The notes under the pieces were generated by a model, which saw only the letters and a program-made list of their open reading frames with translations, was not told the origin of the DNA and made no database searches. From assembly GCA_017506865.1 (NCBI GenBank), contig JAFCMP010000022.1, positions 124,001 to 188,000 of the forward strand: a DNA stretch of 64,000 nt, read 5' to 3'. Each line of letters starts with the position of its first letter. Positions within the stretch are counted from its first letter, which is position 1. Of this stretch, positions 46,251 through 57,803 are shown one piece after another. Both the position numbers and the translations under genes were made by a program. Source of the DNA: Tribonema minus (lineage: Eukaryota; Sar; Xanthophyceae; Tribonematales; Tribonemataceae).

Positions 46251-47576
46251 TATTGTTTGATAACAGTGTGTGTTCTTTTATGTGCATGCAGTCTTTAAAT
46301 ATTTAAATACTTGAATTTTCACAATGCTGTACTAAGCATGCAGTACACCTCGAAAGTCAGCGTCAGCCTGACCGAAGTACGCGATCTCCATACTGCTGCT
46401 ACTCGCAAACGTGCACATGTGAGTATGCTAGAACATAGGAAAGACTGTTGGCAGGCAACACTCCATGCATGTGGGACACTTGCAGATGTGGCATTGCAGT
46501 TGAGCACTGCACCCAGGTGCAGCTTGCTGCAGCTGTAGAGCGCGTCACACAGGGGAAAACCCTGGCCCTATGGATGACTTTGGATAACATGCATGCAGCA
46601 GCGCCAGCGACAGACGTAGCATGCAGCAACGCCCGGGACAGACGGTGCAATGAGATTACCGAGACAGGAGAAGCACCACACGTGCATTTCATTTCATTAC
46701 GTCGGCAGCAGACGCATAGCTCTCACTGATCGATGGTCATTACATTTGCGCCGCCGGCGCCGCTGCCGCCGCCAAACTGCGCGCGCAAACCGAGTGCAGC
46801 AGCAGTAGTGCGTGTCAACAGCCAGGTTCCCCGCGTGTGAGGCTTCGGCGGCGTCGCAGTGCATACAGAACGTGGGCTAGCATCCTTACTTCAACCCTGT
46901 GCACATACTTCAATGCACCTCGCAGCGTTATAAAAAACATATGCGTAGGGGTCAACAAACGGCTTCAACTTCTGGGCGACACCATCTGCGCGTGCACGGC
47001 GCTCATTGTGTTTGTTGAAGCAAGTGCTGGAGCGTCCCATCCTGCGGCAGCAAGTATGTACTTGAAGTACCATCAGCCAATCAACAGCTCGCAGAAGCAG
47101 CACTTGCGTAAGTAACGTGCATGCTGGTCAGAGGCATCAGTGAGTTTGACACGAGAATGGTGCAAACAAGATGGCCGCCATACCGACCAACACACCCTAG
47201 AACAGCCCTTCTGCGCCGCCGCCACTGCACTGCAAACATTGCGTGCACGCTTATGGCATCACTGTCAGGCAGAAGTGGTAGAATTGGTTCAAGTACGTGC
47301 TCAGCGTCGATGCGGCTGCTGCCCAGTGTATCTCCTCAGCAGCGCCCGCATGTCGAGCTCACCCACGTCATCAACAGCTAACCCTAAGCCCTGACCCACA
47401 ACCGCGCGTCTCACGTCCTGTGCACTGCGAGGACTACATACATTTGAGCGAGGAAACCCGGCGAGTTGACCCGACCGACAGCCCCCTGATGTAAGTAGTG
47501 TGTGAGCTCTACCGTAGCTAGCAGGGAATGCTGCGCCTACTGCTAAGCCGCCAATAAAAAAACAGAGCCACAGCGC
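46251..47576. other. Intergenic region between convergent RPP40 and IFT81
   Basis: No exon is supported. Composition is close to balanced. The region should contain both 3' UTRs. One CCCTAA-like patch lies near 47379-47392. Confidence 0.45.
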
Positions 47577-50500
47577 TCAGCGCACCTGCGCGTCCATCGC
47601 CTTGAGGTACGCCTCGTCGCTGCCGAGCGCGCCGCCGCCGCCGCCGCCGCCGCCCTCCGCGGCGGCGCGCCGCCGCAGCGCGAGCTTGCAACGCAGCAGC
47701 GCCTGCAGGTCGCCGTACATGCGCCGCTGCAGCGCGCTGGCGCCCTCCGTCTCACGGATGGTGCGCTGCTGCCGCCGCAGCGCCTTGCTGAGGCCCTCCT
47801 GCTGCCGCAGCTTGTTCTGCAGCCGCGGCGGCGGCAGCAGCAGCGGCAGCAGCGGCGGCGTGAGGCATGAGCGAACCAGCTGGAGGCATGCCGTACTAGT
47901 GCCGTGTGCCAGCGCTAATCCAAACCCTAACTCTTACTGAAACATCAGAATATGATAGCAAGCGGCGGTGAAGATGGCGCTCATCGCTCGCGGCCGCGTC
48001 GTATTTTACAAGACTGGGGCGCGCTTGATGCATGGCGCGCAGCGTCGGGCATGCTCACCGCGTACAGGGCATGCAGAGCAATGCTGTGCAGCATCACGCC
48101 TGCGTATGCAGAACCACTTCTGGAGTACGCACATCCCAGCCACACTTCAAGTTGAAGTTGTACCAGCACGGCAGTATGTCCAGTAGCACTTCAAGATGAA
48201 GCCGCACACGCCATGAGACGGCAGGCACACAGCGGCACTGTGCCAGGGAACGACAGCAAGCAATGACGGCAAATGACGCGCGCCGACGGCAACGCAGCGC
48301 CAGCCGTTACAGACTTGAAGTTATGTGAAAGCATACCTCGTACAGATCCTTCAGGCATTTGAAGTCCGGCAGCAGGCGCCCCTCGCCGCCCTGCCACTTC
48401 CTCTCCTGCTCGATGCGCGCGAGGCGCGCCTCCGCAACGCCCGTCAGCGCGGCGAGGAAGTGGAAGCGGCTCTCCTCCTGCAGCGCCTCCGTCTGCGCGG
48501 CGCGGCAGTGGCGGCAGCGGCGGCGGCGGAGGCGACGACGGCAGCGGCAGCGCGCAGCAGAAGGCATGGTAGCGTTCAGCATTCAGCACAGCGGGTCAAC
48601 ATTGCTGCACAGCGCTCAACGCGCAGCGCCGTCGCCGTGCATAAACCAATGTGCTCTGGAAGTGGAAGCGGCTCTCCTTTTGCAAAACCTACGTCTGCGC
48701 GGCGTGGCAGCAGCGGCGGCGGCGAGCAGCAGAAAGCATGGCAGCGTTTAGCACAGCGGGTCAACAGTGTTGTATCGCACAGCGCTCCACACGCAGCGCC
48801 GCCGCCGTGCATGGGTCAATGTGCTCTGGAAGTGGAAGCGACTGTCCTCCTGCTGCGCCTCCGCCTGCGCGGCGCGGCAGCGGCGGCTGCATGGCAGCGC
48901 TCAGCACCGCGAGTCGCCCCCTCATGTGTCCCCCGCCGATGCACTGCTTGGATGCGGCGCTTCGCCTGCGATGTGCGCTTGCGCCGCCTGCGTTCCTGCA
49001 CTGCAGGTACAGCACCTGTGTGCGCGCCTGATCTGTGCTGTGCCTTGCGTTTTCCCACTCCCGGTGTGGCCAACAAGTGCACGTGGAGGCTACAGTAACA
49101 CTTCAGGCAACACTGTTCTGCGTTGCGCCGCACAGGAATGCGGCCAGCGCGGGCCGCTGCGTGCTGCGCCGCGGCAGAGCGTGCCACAGGAGCACCTGCA
49201 AGCGCGCTGCCTACAAAAGTGCAAGCAGTGACGCTCCCTAGCCGGCTGTTGTTTGCAAGCGGCAGCGCACGCGAACAGTGGCACCTGGTCAGTCCGCCCT
49301 CAGCGCTCACCTGCAGCGCGGTCGCAGCCAACAGGGCTAAGGTTTAGGCTCACCCTAACCCTGAACCTTGCCCTTGTCCTAACCCTAACCCTAACCCTAA
49401 GCAGGGGCAGCGCTCACCTGCAGCGCGTCGCACTCCTGCTCCAGCTGCGAGCGCTCCACCTCCAGACCAACTGCCACCTGATCATGCCCCGAACGGGAGG
49501 GCGGGGGGGGGGAGGAAGCCGCGGCAATACGTCAGCGTGGACTCACCCAATGGGCTTGATTTGCAAGGGTAGACTGTTGTGGGTGCGCCGCTCTGCCATT
49601 CGGTGCCGCAGCATGCACGCTGCGAGAGCGCAGCCCCTGACCCTAACCCTAAGGGCCGTCAGCGCGACGGCCCGCGTGCGCGCAGCCACAAAATGTTGTG
49701 CTGTGTGAATGCATGCCGCGCGCCGCCGCGTTGCGGCCGCATGCGCGCGTACGCGCCAGGGAGCGCAGTGGCGCCGGCGTCAGCAGAAGCAGCAGCAGCA
49801 GCGCAGCGACAGCGCCAAGGTTTTGCGTGCGTGGCGCCACGGACTCCTTTGCGCTGTCAAGCAAATGCCTGCACGCCGACACATCGCCGCCGCAAAAACG
49901 CGCCAGAGCGCGCAGCGGACACGGCGCCAGCAGCAGCAGCAGCAGCGGCAGCGCCATCGCCCAGCAGTGTGGGGTCAGTGTTGAGGGTTAGGGTCAGACT
50001 TGCCTTGTCGTATGCGTTGCGCCTGCGCGCGTATTCGGCCTCCACGTCCTGCGACTCGTGCCGTGCATCCTTGAGGTTCTCGATGAGCGGCCGCAGCCGC
50101 TCCTTGCGGCTCTGGGGGGGGGGGGGGGGGGGGGGGGATGGGGGGAGAGGATGAGGGGCACCAGTGATGCTCAAGCGGCATCGGCGCATGCAGACAGGGG
50201 CGGGGGGGGGGGGGGGATTGGGGGCATAGGGGGGGGGGGGGAGCACCGGGTGATGTTCAGGCGGCATTGACGCATGCAGACATGACAGTCGCAGGCGTGA
50301 CGAGGCATGCTCGTAACCGCCGAGGCGCACGCCGTCATGCAATGTCGGCAAAACACGTATTTTTGGCACTGCTGATCTTGAGTCTTGCGCATGATTGCGC
50401 GTTCAAACAGCATCAGCGCATGCAGACAGGACAGTGCAGGCGTGATGAGGCATGCTATTAACACCGGCGAGGCGCGTAGAGCTGATCCATGCCGACAAAA

Positions 50501-53500
50501 CAAGGACCTTGACCTCGTGTGTGATCTCCACCACCAGTGCGGTAATATTCTCCTAGCAAACTATATCTACATACGTGGGTACCTTGAACTCGTGCCTAAT
50601 CTCCACGCTTGGCAAGTGAACATACCTCTTATTTATGCCGTCACCTGCTCAACCCGAATACCGCTTCACCTTCAGTAACAAATGTGAACCCGGATGTATG
50701 TATGTGTGAACCCGGATGGATGTATATGTTACTTCAAGTCCATACATACATACTTCAAAGCACAACGTACACGAATGAGTACCCTGAGCTCGTGTGTGAT
50801 CTCCACCACCAGCGTGGCGATCTTTTATTGCAGAGTATATGGACATGAATGGTTACCTCGAACTCCTTGCGCTCGTGCGTCATCTCCACGCTTGGCACGT
50901 GAAAATACACCTTCTTTCAGAAGTAAATGTGAATACAGCTACTAATGGTATACTTCTCTATACTTCAAGTACGCACGTACGTACATATACGAAATGAGTA
51001 CCTTGAGCTCATGCGTGATCTCCACCATCAGAGCGGAGATCTCCTCTTGCAGAGTATATGTACATGAACATGCCTGGAACTTGTGCGCCATCTCCACGAT
51101 TGGCACGTGAAAAGAACCCTTCTTCCAAAGATGAAAGTGAAGACAACTAAAAATAATCTATATAATTCAAGTACATACATACATACATACATATACGAAT
51201 GAGTACCTTGAGCTCATGCGTGATCTCCACCACCAGCGCGGAGATCTCCTCGAGCGTCTCCGCCTTGTTGGCGTCCACAGCTGCTGTCTGCTCGGACTTG
51301 GCCACCAGCTCCGCGTGCGCGCGGCGGTACCCTGACACGCCCTGCGCAGTTGAGTGAATCATGGGGCAGCGCTCAGAGTATAATTGTCTGTTTTTTTAAA
51401 CCTTAACGAATTCCATGGACTGGCCACCAGCTCTGCGTGCGCGCGGCGGTAGCCCGACACCCCCTGCGCGGTTGAACAAAACATGCAGTCAGCGCTCAGA
51501 TTTTGGGTACTTTGTATCCTAACCCTAACCCTATGCCTTTGACTTGGCCACCAGCTCCGCATGCGCGCGGCGGTAGCCCGATACCCCCTGCGCGGTTGAA
51601 CAAAAGATGTAGTCAGCACTCAGATTATGGTTGCGTTTGGGTAGTCCTAACCCTAGGTAACTCCATTCAGTTAAAACATTGATTCGGAAATCCCCCTCCT
51701 GGGCCTCAGACAAGTGCGCCGCAGTAGCTCAACGCCCCCTGCGTGGTTGAGCGAATGGTGCAGTCAGCGCTCAGCATGAAAGGCGAGGTCAAAATCAACC
51801 ATAACCCTAACCCTAATCCTAACCCGAACCCTAACCTTGACCCTGATCCTAACTCCAGCCCGAACCCTAATGATGGACTTGGCTATGAACTCCGCATTTG
51901 CGCAGCGGCAGCCCGACACCCTTTGTGCGGTTGAGCACACACCAGCGTTGAGGGTGGGTGAATGATTCTTACGCAAGCCTGACCCTAATCCTGTCCCCAA
52001 GGAAACCCTGCGCGGGCTGGGATTGGGCATCAACGCCGCACTGTCCTCACCCTTACCCTGAGCTTCATGCGCTTTGTGACTTCAGCTGCCCCTCAACCTA
52101 AGTCCAACCCTACTCCCTCGTTGCGTCGCCCGTGCGCCACAGCACTCACGCCCGCATGCAGCCTAACCCTAACCCTGACCACATTGCACAACGCTGCCCT
52201 TACCAGGGCTAAGCTGCTGCAGCAGCTCCTCGCCTGACCCCAACACCAAGCATGCTGCAGCTCAGGGCTTGGGTTAGTGCTAGGGTTAGGGTTTGACTGA
52301 CCTTGTCTCCTACAGCGGCTCCTCGCGTCACCGTAACCCTAAGCACTCAGCAGCTTGGGGTTGGAGTTCCTCACCCGAACCTTGTGCTGGGCACAGTTCA
52401 ACTCAGGGTTAGTGTTAGGATTAGGGTTAGGTGTTGGACTGACCTTGTCCGCCTCTAGCTTCTGCAGCAGCTCCCAGTTCAACTCGTCGCCCCAGCCGAG
52501 CCCCCCTCCGCACACCGCAGCTCAGGGCTAGGTTATCCTAGCCCAGTTCTCGAGCGGAGCACGGTTCAACTCAGGACTAGGATAAGGAGGGCAAAACTGA
52601 CCTTGTCCGCCTCGAGCTTCTGCAGCAGCTCCTCGAGTCGGTCGTCGCGGCTGCGCAGGACCTGCTCTGTGCGCGCCAGGACAACGCTCTCCGCGCGCAG
52701 CTCTGCAAGCTCTGCCTGCCAATGTGCACGCAGGAGGGGCATTTTCATTTGGTTAGGGCAAGGACTAGGACTAGGCGCAAGTACCCTAGGTTCGAGCGCA
52801 CAGGGGGGCATTCTTGGTTAGTTAGGATTAGCCACGCGCTACACCAGGGACAGCCAAAGCGTGCCGCGTTTTGCAGCGCTGGTAGCGGACAAGCAAACGA
52901 TGTGGGTCAGCGCTCACCCCGCAAACTTCAACGCACCCAGCGACGCGCTGTAGGGCCTAGTCCTGCAACTGTTACCCTAGTCCCCTCATCCCAACCCCAA
53001 CGTCACTCCCCTGTGCATCACGCCTCCCCGCGCGTGTGTGCCGCCGTCCTTCATCTGCACGTCGCCAGAGAGGCAGGGGGTGCCCCCGACCCTCGCCCCA
53101 GCAACGCGGCTGGCGCGCCGTGCGCATGCAAACCCAAGCCTAACCCTAATCCTAACCCCGACCAACCGCACAAACTGGCACTGCGCACGCATGACGGAAA
53201 CCGCAGACTGCTGCTGCCCACCGCAGCCAATGACGGCGAGCTAATGAACTTGAGCGTGCGGTTCTGCCTCCCCCGTTGATCACGAGCGCATCTGCCCACA
53301 CACGCACATTCACCTCGCGGCTCTTGCATGTCTGCGCCTACCCTGACCCCTAACCCTAGCCCTAACCCCAAACCCTAACCGTGCTCACACGCGCACCTTG
53401 AGGCGCTTGTACGTCTGCGTCTTCTCGCGCAGCCGCGCGCCGTACGCCTTGAACTCCTCGCGCGTCATGAAGCCGCCGCCGCCGCCGCCGCTGCCGCCGC

Positions 53501-53673
53501 CGCCACCGCCGCTGCGCGCCCCCGCAGAGCTGGCCGCTGCCTCCGCGTCCTCCAGCTGGCGCGCGAGCTTGGCGCGCTCCGCCGCCAGCAGCTCGAACGC
53601 GCTCTCCTTCTCCTCCAGCTTCTGCGCCGCGAGCGCCGCCTGCCGGGGGGGGGGGCGCAGCAGCAGCAGCAGC

Positions 53674-53706
<33 letters not shown>

Positions 53707-56700
53707 GCTCAGAGAAAGCAGAGCGGCGGGTGGCGGGTTCTGGCGGCTACGGTCGTGGCGCCGGCACGATGATGGTGCCGGCTGCGCGAGCCGCTTGAGG
53801 GGGGGCGCTGCACGCTCGCTTGCTGTTGGGGCACGCCATGCGGATGTTGCGGTGCGGAGGGCTTAGCGCCGCCTGCACGGTGTGACACCAGCCCTGCCCC
53901 TGCCCTCGACAACCAACACGTCACGTGTGACATTGCGCCACTGGTGATGACGCGCTCCTGCGCGATGCACACATCCGCAGCTTGCGCCGCCGGCGCCGCA
54001 GCCGCCGCGTGCGAGGCGCGCGCCGCTTGTGGTTGTTAGGGCTAGGGTTTAGCCTTCCCGTACGACTGCACCTTTGCCAGCCCCGCCTCGTGCGTGACAC
54101 AGTATCACCGCAGTCCCCCAGCCCTACCCTAACCCTACCCCTACCCCCCCCCCCCCCCTCTCTGGTGCAATCATTACAGCGAGCTTCAAGGTTCGGCGCG
54201 GCGCCAGCGCTGCAATGGCGCCGCAAACCAGCACATCACAAACCCTCAGCAGCACAAGCAACGACAAAAGCCGACCCGAACCCTCCCCCCCCCACCCCCC
54301 CCCCCGCGCACCTGCTGCCGGAACATGCTCAGGTTGGCGTCGCCACGCGCGGTGTGCGCGTCGTCCGCGGCGGCGCGCGCCGCCGCCGCCTCTGCCGCCA
54401 GCGCCGCCGCGAGCGCGCGCAGCTCGGCAACGTCCTCGCGCGAGCGCGCGGGCTCCGCGGCGTCGCGCTCCGCGCGCGCCAGCTCGCGCCGCAGCGCCGC
54501 CGCCTCCGGCGCCGCCGCCGCTGCGCGCGCTGCCAGCGCCCCGACCTGTGGGGAAGGCGTCACCAGTGGTGAGAGATAACCACGCTGGCAGTGTGCGGTG
54601 GCGGTGAGCTGAGAGCATCGGCGGGTGCCGCGGCGGCGGTGCGTAGTGGTGCGGCAGGGGGGGAGGGGTTTGCAAGCCCCCCCTTCCACAGCGCTTCTCA
54701 AAGCCAAGTGCTGATCACAGGCAACTCATGCGGCGCACGGCGGTGCTCATGTGGGCAGCCACGGGCACGGGGGGCAGCGCTTCGGCTGCGAAGGTTGGTT
54801 CTCGTGGTGCTTCCGATGACATGGCAGATCGTGACCCTGACGCGGGCGTGACCTCCTGCGCAGATGCACTGCATTGACGCCGCCGTCAGCGCGCTGCAGT
54901 CGAGGGACTAGCGCCAGGGTTGGAGTCCGACAAGGGTAGCAAGGGCGCCCTAACCCCAGCCCTAACCCTCACAGTAATCTCAAACCCTAACCCTAACCCT
55001 CAGAGAGGGGCTCACAATGCCGCTGCATTAGCGATAGGGTTAGCGTTAGGGTTGGGGTTAGAGAGGCGGCTCATCTCGCCTACCTACATTAGGGACTAGG
55101 GATAGCGATAGGGTACGGGTTAGAGAGGGGGGCTCACCTCGCCGCGCAGCTGCGCCAGCACGGCGTCCGCGGAGCGCGCGCTCGCGGACATGGCGCGCAG
55201 CGTCTGCAGCCGCCGCTGCCCCTCCGCGAGGTGCTGGTCGGCCTGTGCAGTAGCGGCGGTGGCAGAACATAACCAGGGTCAGATTGAGGCTGAAAAGGTA
55301 CGGGTTGGGAGGTTGAGGGGGCGACGGCCACGGATGATGCAGGCAGGTGTCGTGGTCAGCAGAGCTGCAGCAGCTGGCAGAGACTGCGCGCGCGAACGCG
55401 AGGGCTGCGAGAAAAAGTGCTGTGGTGGATTGCCTCACGCGCGCCGGCTGCACAGCCCGCATGCGCGCGCCCACTTGCTTTCACGCAGCCAGGCGCGCTC
55501 CGGCAGCTGCTGCAGCATGCAGCACGCAGGCGCTGCGCCGACGACGCTTCCATGAGCGCACTGCGTAGCAGCGCTCACCCAATCTGACTTTGCCACCAGC
55601 AGCGCGGCGGCCCCCTCCCCCCCCCCCCCCCCCGGTCGCCTGCCCCCCTGAGAGCTCCTGCACTCAGCCCATGCGTGCCTGCGTCGTATTTGCATGGGCC
55701 GAAAGCGCGGCACCCAGCGCAACCCCAATCCCCAATCGCTGCAGGCTTCGGAGGCGTGCGCTGCGGCGCGCGGCCCTCGGTGCCCTAGCCCCTACTGCCC
55801 TGCTCTGCCCATGTGGCACACACGCATGGCACGTACACGTCCCCTAGCTGCGGCACGCGCGACATAATCGCCTCTCGCCAGAAACAGCGTCACCAGCGCA
55901 TCCGCACTATATCAGCTGCAGCCCGTGTGCTGTTGGAGCGCACGCCGCGTGCCTCCGCGCCCGCTGGCGCTGTACGCCCGCCTGTCCGCCGCAGCAGCGG
56001 CGGCGGCGGCGGCGCATGCACACACAGCGGCGGCGGCAGCGCCCCACAGAGTGCTGCCGCGACGCGCGCCGCCGTGCACGACCGACAGCGCAAACGCGAT
56101 GCGCACGCCCCACTGTCTGAGCCGCACGCGCGCACGCTGCTGCCGCGTCGGCACCGGCGGCGGCGGCGCTCACCTGCTGCAGCAACGCGCGCTGCTCGCG
56201 CGCGCGCTCCGCGAGGCGCGCCTCCTCCTCCTGCGCGCCGCGCAGGCGCCCCGTCACCGCCAGCATCTCCTCGAAGCCGGGCTCGCCGTCGGCGGCGCGG
56301 CGCGCGCGCGCAATCTTTTCCCCCAGCTGGCGCCTCTCCTCCTCCAGCTGCGCGACCTCCGCGCGCAGCTCTGTGGGGCGCAGGTCCGTGCGCCGCAGTG
56401 CGTCGACCGCCTTGTGCGTGACCTTGAAGTCGGCCTGCGGTGGCGGCGGCACAGGGCGGCGGCGGCAGCGGCGGCTTGTGTGCATGGGTGTGTGGCGATA
56501 TACACATGGCGATGCTGAGGCTTGCGCGACGCACAGGCAGATAAAGACTGCACGACAAGACACAAAGCTGCAGGTTGGGCGCGTGGCCTGCATGTCCTGC
56601 AGCGCGGCGTCCTGCGCAAATCGCTGCGCAGCGCTGCAGCTGCCGTCGGAGAGACTCCCTCTGGCAGGGTAGAGTCATAGCGTCACGCGCGCGCTCACCT

Positions 56701-57803
56701 GCAGGTCGGCGTACGCGGCCTGCATGTCCTGCAGCGCGGCGTCCTGCATGAAGTCCGCGGGGACGTCGACGGGCATGAGGAAGCGCGCCAGGTACGCGCG
56801 CTTCTGCAGCTGCGGCAGCCGCTGCAGCGCCCAGTGCAGCACGGGGTACACGGCGCCCCTGCTGCCGCTGCCGAGGCCCGCCGCGAGGTAGTCCGCCTGG
56901 TCCTGCCCGACTTCAAACTTGAGCATCTGCGCGTGCGTGCAAGAGGTGTGGGGGGGGGGCAGATGGCGCGTGTGCTCAAGCAGCCACTGGTGTGAGATGG
57001 TGTTGACTTTGCTGTGACGGAACTGGTGCGCATGGCTGCTGCTGCTGCTGCTGCTGCCGCTGCCCCCGCTGCCGCTGTTGATGCTGCTGCTGCTGCTGCA
57101 ACATGCACTGCCTGGAGTGAAAAATTGCTGTGATGTGCCTCTGAATGGCACACGTACAAACTGAGGGCCTGCACATGGCGACTCTGAGTGCATCTCCGTG
57201 CACCTGCGGTTGCTATTAAAAAAGCCCGTTGTCAGCATGCCAGCACTGCTGCTGCAAGGGTTTTGGCAGCCATGAGATTGCAGATACTTTTACCCAGTGA
57301 AGCAGCACGGTCCCACGGGGAGTGCTCCGCTGCACACCCGCTGCAACGGCAACAGCTTTTCTCTCGACAGCTGGCTTCAGCATGCTAACTTTGCCGGTGA
57401 AAATCATCTTGCGTATATGGCTGCGTGAAGGCAGCCAGCAAAATTATCAAGGCTACTGCAATGCCCATTTCGAAGACATTGCATCAGCTCTAGCATTCCA
57501 GCAATCTCTTGCTTCGAGCGGTGGTTGAGGTGCTTCATCAAAGACATCGACTCAGCGAAAACTGGTGTATCGTGAAGAAGCTAACTTGCGCACCTGTAAG
57601 AAAGCCATGATCCTCTGCGCCCGCACATCCTCTGGCTCGTCCCTTGGTGGCGGAGGGGCATGCTGTGGATCGATAGTGGCGAACACATCGTTGAGGGTCT
57701 GCAGCAGCTCCGCTGGGCTTTGCTCATCGAAGTCCACGAGTCTGAGATCCTTCTTGAATGGAGGCTCATTGAGCCGCTCCACTATGTAGGATATTTCAGC
57801 CAT
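47577..57803 (-). CDS. IFT81: Intraflagellar transport protein 81
   Basis: Twelve exons: 57803-57594, 56926-56699, 56434-56174, 55242-55138, 54545-54312, 53639-53397, 52715-52602, 51341-51207, 50111-50004, 49477-49418, 48492-48337, 47816-47577. They give 697 residues (human 676, Chlamydomonas about 680). Every exon length is a multiple of three, so all 11 introns are phase 0. The N-terminal calponin-homology fold that binds tubulin is clear: AEISYIVERLNEPPFKKDL, then VYPVLHWALQRLPQLQKRAY and LARFLMPVDVPADFMQD. The rest is coiled coil, collinear with animal IFT81: LSMFRQQ, TREEFKAYGARLREKTQTYK, LEADKGVSGYRRAHAELV, VGLEVERSQLEQECDAL, LQEESRFHF. Insertions are a Gly-rich loop in exon 6 and another near the C-terminus. 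IFT81 pairs with IFT74 in IFT-B and carries tubulin into the growing cilium. Exon 9 uses a GC donor. Exons 2, 7, 8 and 11 are echoed in neighbouring introns. Confidence 0.94.
48457..48930 (-). repeat. Three acceptor-side copies of IFT81 exon 11 start
   Basis: The exon 11 start and upstream intron (plus-strand GAAGTGGAAGCGGCTCTCC at 48457) recurs from 48659 and from 48829, spacings about 202 and 170. All keep the CTGCGCGGCG acceptor complement. The spacer blocks AGCGCTC, ACGCAGCGCCG and CAATGTGCTCTG also repeat. Confidence 0.92.
49362..49402. repeat. Interstitial telomeric repeat, CCCTAA orientation
   Basis: Four consecutive CCCTAA-type units (best block about 49378-49401), preceded by degenerate ones, lie in IFT81 intron 10, directly beside the exon 10 donor. 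Confidence 0.85.
49998..50003 (-). promoter_or_regulatory. GC-AG 5' splice site of IFT81 exon 9
   Basis: Exon 9 ends GACAAG and the intron begins GCAAGT on the minus strand. It otherwise fits the U1 consensus (AAG|GCAAGT), as GC donors usually do. The next exon joins in phase 0, collinear with known IFT81. Confidence 0.8.
50503..51250 (-). repeat. Higher-order donor-side echoes of IFT81 exon 8
   Basis: Plus-strand copies of GAGTACCTTGAGCTCATGCG (the exon tail and GTACTC donor) begin at 51201 (real), 50996 (2 mismatches in 50), 50777 and about 50503. Between them lie more diverged sub-copies at 51075, 50857 and 50581 that share ATCTCCACGCTTGGCA-like sequence. The unit is about 205-220 bases with an A and a B sub-copy. 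Confidence 0.9.
51295..51951 (-). repeat. Five acceptor-side copies of IFT81 exon 8 start
   Basis: Copies begin at 51295 (real), 51418, 51541, about 51703 and 51876. Each runs from GACTTGGCCACCAGCTC-like sequence through CCCTGCGCAGTTGA (the acceptor complement) to CAGCGCTCAGA. The first two spacings are both 123. CCCTAA-type units occupy the spacers after the second copy. Confidence 0.93.
51797..51872. repeat. Degenerate interstitial telomeric repeat
   Basis: About ten CCCTAA-like hexamers with substitutions lie between the fourth and fifth exon 8 echoes of IFT81. Confidence 0.8.
52197..52640 (-). repeat. Donor-side echoes of IFT81 exon 7 with telomeric spacers
   Basis: The exon 7 tail and GTCAGT donor (52596-52640) recurs at 52438-52475 (about one mismatch in 35), 52296-52330 and, faintly, 52197-52235. 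TTAGGG-like units directly abut the donor of the second and third copies. Confidence 0.88.
54953..55065. repeat. Facing CCCTAA and TTAGGG telomeric patches
   Basis: CCCTAA-oriented units (54953-55003) are followed within 30 bases by TTAGGG-oriented units (55028-55062), inside IFT81 intron 4 close to the exon 4 donor. Confidence 0.8.
56587..56749 (-). repeat. 30-base perfect copy of an IFT81 exon 2 segment
   Basis: The plus-strand block starting GCCTGCATGTCCTGCAGCGC at 56720-56749 (exon 2) is repeated perfectly at 56587-56616 in the following intron. Confidence 0.85.
57030..57102. repeat. (CTG)n microsatellite in IFT81 intron 1
   Basis: An imperfect CTG/CCG run lies between exons 1 and 2. 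Confidence 0.8.

Noticed and set aside
51295-51951. Regularly spaced repeats that look like a CRISPR array
   Set aside because: Repeats are long exon/intron copies with a decay gradient, and the spacers are also related or telomere-like; the context is a eukaryotic coding gene.
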